Assembly (NCBI GenBank): GCA_023424865.1
Contig: JAFADM010000486.1
Location: forward strand, 1-9,198
Direction of reading: 5' to 3'
DNA from: Bacillota bacterium
Lineage (GTDB): Bacteria; Bacillota_A; Clostridia; DSM-8532
Length of the DNA: 9,198 nt
Numbering within the stretch: position 1 is the first letter of the stretch; every line of letters starts with the position of its first letter. Shown here in pieces: positions 6,245 through 9,198 of this stretch. The notes under the pieces are model-generated. The model saw nothing but the letters and a program-made list of their open reading frames with translations, did not search any database and was not told the DNA's origin. The position numbers and the translations under genes are program-made.

Positions 6245-8209
6245 CTAGGGTTGGGGCTGATAAAAGGTAAGATCTGTAAGTACGGTCTGTGTTTGAACCC
6301 AGCCTCCCGAACCCTCTTCTTTTCCTCTGTATGAATAGGTTCGATTAACCTCTGCCAGAGGATTGGGAAGAGCCACAACCACATATTCGGTGGTCACCAG
6401 CTCTAAAAGTCCGTCGCCATCCGTGTCCCGCGCTTCAAGGGAACTGAAGAAATTTTGAAAGCAGGCATTACCGTACCGGGCATAGTCGGCAAGCTCATCC
6501 TCGTTAAGAGCGGACGTTACCGATACTCCGCCCGAAGACAATTTAACGATCTTATTCTCACTGTCAACAAGAATGTCCAGGGCTCCTTCTTTGGAGCCAC
6601 CCTCAATTACAGAGCTTAAATCCACAGGATTAAAGCCTTCTTCACTATAAGAAAACATTTCATAGCCCACTCCACCAAGAGGCATACTCATGTAGTCCAG
6701 GGCAGCCAGAAGGGTAAGCCTTCCTTCCTCAATAAAAGGTCCTGCCATCAGCACGTAACCAAAGCCGTAAGGATTTTCCCGAAAAATCTCTGTAGAATGC
6801 AGGATTTCGCCGCTTGTTTCATCCACTTCTCTGAGAAAGCCTGTTTCATCTTCCAGGGCAAGCTGGAAGAGCCGTTTTATTCCCGACCCGTCCAAATCAA
6901 TGATAAGCTGAGCCTTAGGCCCTTCCTCTGAGCCGCTCACTACGGCTTCCGAATAATAGAGTCCGTTTTCACTGGGCGGACTGCTTTCAGGAGTAAAAGC
7001 AGGACTGGCTGATGGAGAGTTTTCCTGGATGCCTGGGGACGCTGTCGTGGAGACAGGGGAAGGCACTCCCCCCACATTCTGAGGCCCGCAGGCCACCATG
7101 AGGCCCCCGGCTGCCATGAAAGCAGCCATGAGTATTAGTGCGGGTAAACCCTTTTTCCGAGTTTTATTCTGTGCAAGGGCTTCCAGCCTGGTCTTCATGG
7201 CCTTGCCTCCTCCGCTGAAAGCAGCGGCCAGGCCTTTGCGCCTTTCCATATCCGCTTTCAGAAGATCGACTAGAGTCTGCCCATAGCGTATTCTGTAATC
7301 ACCGTCCCTGTTTTTCAGGACCTCTTCATCACAGGCCAGTTCCATATCCTCTTCCACTGTACGGGCCATTAAATGAACAAGTGGATTAAACCAGTGGAGG
7401 AGCCGCGCTCCAAGCAGTAAAAGCTTAATGGCAATATCCTTTTGCTTCAGATGAACAAGCTCATGTCTCAAAATAAAGGCCAGCTGCTCCCGCTTGTAAT
7501 TCTCCCTCGGAAGAACCAACACAGATCTCCTCAGTCCAGCTGCCATAGGACTTGGTGCCTGATCCCAGAGAACGACCTTTAGCGGACCTTCCCAGCCTAT
7601 GTCAGTCTTGGCCTCTTCCAATGCATTCAATACGACAGCGTTTTCCACTTCTTTTCCCTGAATTCGGATACGCCTTCGAATAGCTCCAGCCAGAGCAGCC
7701 TGATAAAACAGGCCTATCATTACGCCTCCCGCCCACATCAGAGCGACAAGCTTAAGCGGTGTTGCAAAGAATCCGGCAAACCCTTCCTCATACTGTTCAG
7801 GCAGCAGAAATAACGGAATTACAACAGGACCTTGAGGGTTTAACCCGCCAGCTTCATCCCTGCTGCTTCCGTTTAAAAGGGAAGCTCCGGGAATCAAAGA
7901 CTCCGGTTTTCCGTTTCCTCCTAAACCGTTATTATTTGCGGCCGCCCCGGAGGTGTCCCCCTTTTTTTCCGTCTCAGCGCTTTGTCCATAAACAAGTTTA
8001 ATCAATGGCTCTAAAGTAAGCCGGGGCGCAGCGGAAAGAGAGAAATTAAACGGCAGCACCAGACGCAAAACAAGAAGAAGCCAGACCGTTCGCCGCCAAC
8101 TCGCCTGGTATCTTTTCACAATGAGGGTACGAAACAGTATAAGAATGATATAGAAAAAGGATACCAGCAAGGTGACTTCCAAAAGGGACAAAAACCATGT
8201 TTCAAGCAT
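6245..8209 (-). CDS. BlaR1/MecR1-like M56 membrane metallopeptidase with a non-penicillin-binding sensor domain
   Basis: BlaR1-type proteins sense an external signal and use a cytoplasmic-face zinc protease to relieve BlaI repression. From the ATG at 8209 the protein has 654 residues. It shows membrane helices at about 5-29 and 40-56, a long Gly/Asn-rich external loop, a helix at about 153-172, and the M56 zinc site HELVH (249-253) with ELACDEE (290-296). The fourth helix (about 355-373) ends in MVACG. A Pro/Ser/Thr linker follows (about 382-415), then an external domain of about 240 residues. That domain lacks the SxxK and KTG motifs of BlaR1 sensors. It instead carries DLDGSG (438-443) and DTDGDG (595-600), which resemble calcium-binding loops of repeat-type secreted domains. 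I chose 8209 because AAGGAGG lies 9 nt upstream and the helix starts at once; upstream ATGs fall inside blaI. It overlaps blaI by 8 nt. The signal sensed is unknown. Confidence 0.85.
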   Translation of the reverse strand: MLETWFLSLLEVTLLVSFFYIILILFRTLIVKRYQASWRRTVWLLLVLRLVLPFNFSLSAAPRLTLEPLIKLVYGQSAETEKKGDTSGAAANNNGLGGNGKPESLIPGASLLNGSSRDEAGGLNPQGPVVIPLFLLPEQYEEGFAGFFATPLKLVALMWAGGVMIGLFYQAALAGAIRRRIRIQGKEVENAVVLNALEEAKTDIGWEGPLKVVLWDQAPSPMAAGLRRSVLVLPRENYKREQLAFILRHELVHLKQKDIAIKLLLLGARLLHWFNPLVHLMARTVEEDMELACDEEVLKNRDGDYRIRYGQTLVDLLKADMERRKGLAAAFSGGGKAMKTRLEALAQNKTRKKGLPALILMAAFMAAGGLMVACGPQNVGGVPSPVSTTASPGIQENSPSASPAFTPESSPPSENGLYYSEAVVSGSEEGPKAQLIIDLDGSGIKRLFQLALEDETGFLREVDETSGEILHSTEIFRENPYGFGYVLMAGPFIEEGRLTLLAALDYMSMPLGGVGYEMFSYSEEGFNPVDLSSVIEGGSKEGALDILVDSENKIVKLSSGGVSVTSALNEDELADYARYGNACFQNFFSSLEARDTDGDGLLELVTTEYVVVALPNPLAEVNRTYSYRGKEEGSGGWVQTQTVLTDLTFYQPQP

Positions 8210-8609
8210 TCCTGCCGTCCTCCTTCTTTTCACGGATAAATTGTTCCAGTTCCTCCAGCTCTTCCGATGTAATACGACTGGAATCATACAGAGATGCAAC
8301 GAATTGTTTCAGGCTTCCTCCTCCAAACCGGCTGTAAAAGCGATCCAGAAAAGTGCGGGATTCTCCCGCAAGATAGGTCTTTTCATCCACAAGAGGCTCA
8401 TAATATCTTGATTTTCCATCCTTGAAGCTTTTAAGAAAGCCCCGTGCAATAAGACGATTTAAAAGGGTTTGAAGCGCAGAGATATTCCAGGGCCTGTTTT
8501 GATCCAGCCGGACCTTAATATCGGACGTTGATACAGGTACCTCTCCCCGCCATATTTCCAGCATTACCTCCAGCTCCGCATCCGGAAGCTTCATTTCTGT
8601 TTTTTTCAC
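8202..8609 (-). CDS. blaI: BlaI/MecI-family transcriptional repressor
   Basis: This 135-residue winged-helix repressor belongs to the BlaI/MecI/CopY family. The N-terminal domain has the family opening KLPDAELEVMLEIW (7-20), a recognition helix around WNISALQTLLNRLIARGFL (41-59), and the wing KDGKSRYYEPLV. The C-terminal part (about 76-130) is the dimerising helix bundle, including FLDRFY and SEELEELEQFI. The start is the GTG at 8609, with AAAGGGG 7 nt upstream, giving MKKTEMKLPDAELE, close to BlaI proteins; an ATG at 8594 is less well placed. At the site where staphylococcal BlaI is cut (Asn-Phe in VLNFL), this protein reads VASLY, so any cleavage must use different residues. It is co-transcribed with the M56 partner, which it overlaps. 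Two TACAATTGTA operators upstream fit autoregulation. Whether it controls other genes is not visible here. Confidence 0.93.
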   Translation of the reverse strand: MKKTEMKLPDAELEVMLEIWRGEVPVSTSDIKVRLDQNRPWNISALQTLLNRLIARGFLKSFKDGKSRYYEPLVDEKTYLAGESRTFLDRFYSRFGGGSLKQFVASLYDSSRITSEELEELEQFIREKKEDGRNA

Positions 8610-8672
8610 CGGTATTCCCCTTTCTCGCTCTCCGAGATCTATCCCATAAAAAATTAAGGCTTTATTTAACGC

Positions 8673-8720
8673 AACTCTTACAATTGTATGCCATATAGAT
8701 ATCATACAATTGTAAGAGTT
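8673..8720. repeat. Perfect 18-bp inverted repeat carrying two BlaI-type operators
   Basis: AACTCTTACAATTGTATG (8673-8690) is repeated exactly in inverted form at 8703-8720, separated by 12 bp. Each arm contains TACAATTGTA, itself a perfect 10-bp palindrome and a match to the TACA-NN-TGTA core bound by BlaI and MecI. The two boxes would hold two repressor dimers about three helical turns apart. The repeat overlaps the -10 box and the transcription start of blaI, so binding would block the promoter. Confidence 0.85.
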
Positions 8721-8729
8721 TAAAATCAA
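8701..8729 (-). promoter_or_regulatory. Sigma-A promoter of the blaI-M56 operon
   Basis: On the minus strand, TTGATT (8724-8729) and TATGAT (8701-8706) are 17 bp apart. One BlaI-type box fills the spacer up to the -10 box; the second lies just downstream of the expected start. The leader to the blaI GTG at 8609 is about 80 nt. A weaker overlapping pair (TTGTAT and TACAAT, 16 bp apart) is also possible. GNAT readthrough could add transcription. Confidence 0.62.
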
Positions 8730-8756
8730 GATACAATAAGCCTATTTTCTTTATTT

Positions 8757-9197
8757 TTACAGTCTTCTTTCAGCATTCTCCAAGGACTCGGCTGTAAAGC
8801 GCATTAGCAGGCTTTCAGGCTTAAAGCCAAGGCGTTCCCATGCAAGACTTCCTTTAAGGCTTTTCCCCATAACCTCCACATCCAGGCTGTCCTGTCCGTA
8901 ATAATCCATAAGCGCCCGCATGGCTTTTATACCGCAACCCTTTTTGCGGGAATCGTCACAGACGTAAAAATGGCGAAGGCAGACAGGCCTTACATTTTTA
9001 CGAATGAGGCCGTAACCAACAACCGAGGTTCCTTCAATAAAGAAAACAGCCTCATAGTCCCCAGCCAAATAAGCGGCCATTCTTTTTTTCAACTGCTCCG
9101 TCGTTGTGGTACGCTTCCGACCTTCGTCCTCGATTAGTTTCCGGTTTAAAGCTGCAAGCCTTCCACAATCGTCGGGAGTACATTTTTTGATATACAA
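8757..9197 (-). CDS. GNAT-family N-acetyltransferase, 5' end at the window edge
   Basis: The protein has the GNAT fold that moves an acetyl group from acetyl-CoA to an amine. Visible are YIKKCTPDDCGRLAALNRKL (strand 1 and helix 1), AVFFIEGTSVVGYGLIR (strands 2-4), and the core LRHFYVCDDSRKKGCGIKAM with the acetyl-CoA pyrophosphate loop RKKGCG (84-89). The end is typical (AWERLGFKPESLLMRF). At 146 residues it is a whole single domain. The first codon in view is TTG (9197-9195), and only one base precedes it, so this could be the start or an internal Leu with the true start outside. The substrate cannot be told from sequence. It lies upstream of blaI on the same strand with a 36-bp gap before the operator repeat, so it is probably a separate unit. 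Confidence 0.85.
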   Translation of the reverse strand: MYIKKCTPDDCGRLAALNRKLIEDEGRKRTTTTEQLKKRMAAYLAGDYEAVFFIEGTSVVGYGLIRKNVRPVCLRHFYVCDDSRKKGCGIKAMRALMDYYGQDSLDVEVMGKSLKGSLAWERLGFKPESLLMRFTAESLENAERRL

Positions 9198-9198
9198 G

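Noticed and set aside
8210..8299. Upstream start of the M56 gene adding 30 residues (MHLCMIPVV...).
   Set aside because: The added stretch lies within blaI coding sequence, is basic and not membrane-like, while ATG 8209 has a good AAGGAGG and leads directly into the first membrane helix.

Overview
The window reads as chromosome of a spore-forming, low-to-mid-GC Firmicute, most likely a member of the Clostridia. The evidence is a SpoIVB sporulation protease, a short two-helix SecG, a BlaI/BlaR1-type pair, a MerR/TipA-type regulator, purine-rich ribosome binding sites and recognisable sigma-A promoters. No species can be named from the sequence alone. There is no tRNA, rRNA, CRISPR array or insertion sequence.

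Left part (1-4760), all on the minus strand, reading from high to low coordinates. A Dabb-domain protein has its own good promoter and a structured leader. secG follows with its own promoter (TTGCCA, 17 bp, TAAAAT). Then come uvrB, ung and spoIVB. uvrB and ung overlap by ATGA and are probably coupled. spoIVB runs off the left edge before its catalytic serine. The uracil-DNA glycosylase is divergent: it keeps the catalytic residues but has changed DNA-gripping loops.

Middle part (4777-6244). A minus-strand remnant encodes only the C-terminal ligand-binding domain of an AraC/GyrI-like regulator and looks like a decayed gene. Divergent from it is an intact MerR-family gene of the TipA type. It lies behind a textbook MerR promoter (19-bp spacer, inverted-repeat operator). 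It also carries a strong internal ribosome binding site and in-frame ATG exactly where its ligand-binding domain begins. This predicts two products, a long activator and a short drug-binding protein, as in Streptomyces TipAL/TipAS. A strong hairpin separates it from the convergent genes on its right.

Right part (6245-9198), minus strand. A GNAT acetyltransferase gene at the right edge is followed by a blaI-blaR1-type pair. The pair is preceded by a perfect 18-bp inverted repeat holding two TACAATTGTA boxes over its promoter. The BlaR1-like protein has the M56 zinc-protease membrane module. In place of a penicillin-binding sensor it carries a Pro/Ser-rich linker and an unrecognised extracytoplasmic domain with Asp-rich DLDGSG and DTDGDG motifs. 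It probably senses something other than a beta-lactam.

The most interesting items are the two self-contained signal-response modules: the TipA-like dual-product regulator, and the BlaI/BlaR1-like pair with a replaced sensor and an unusually symmetric operator. No completely new multi-gene system is evident.
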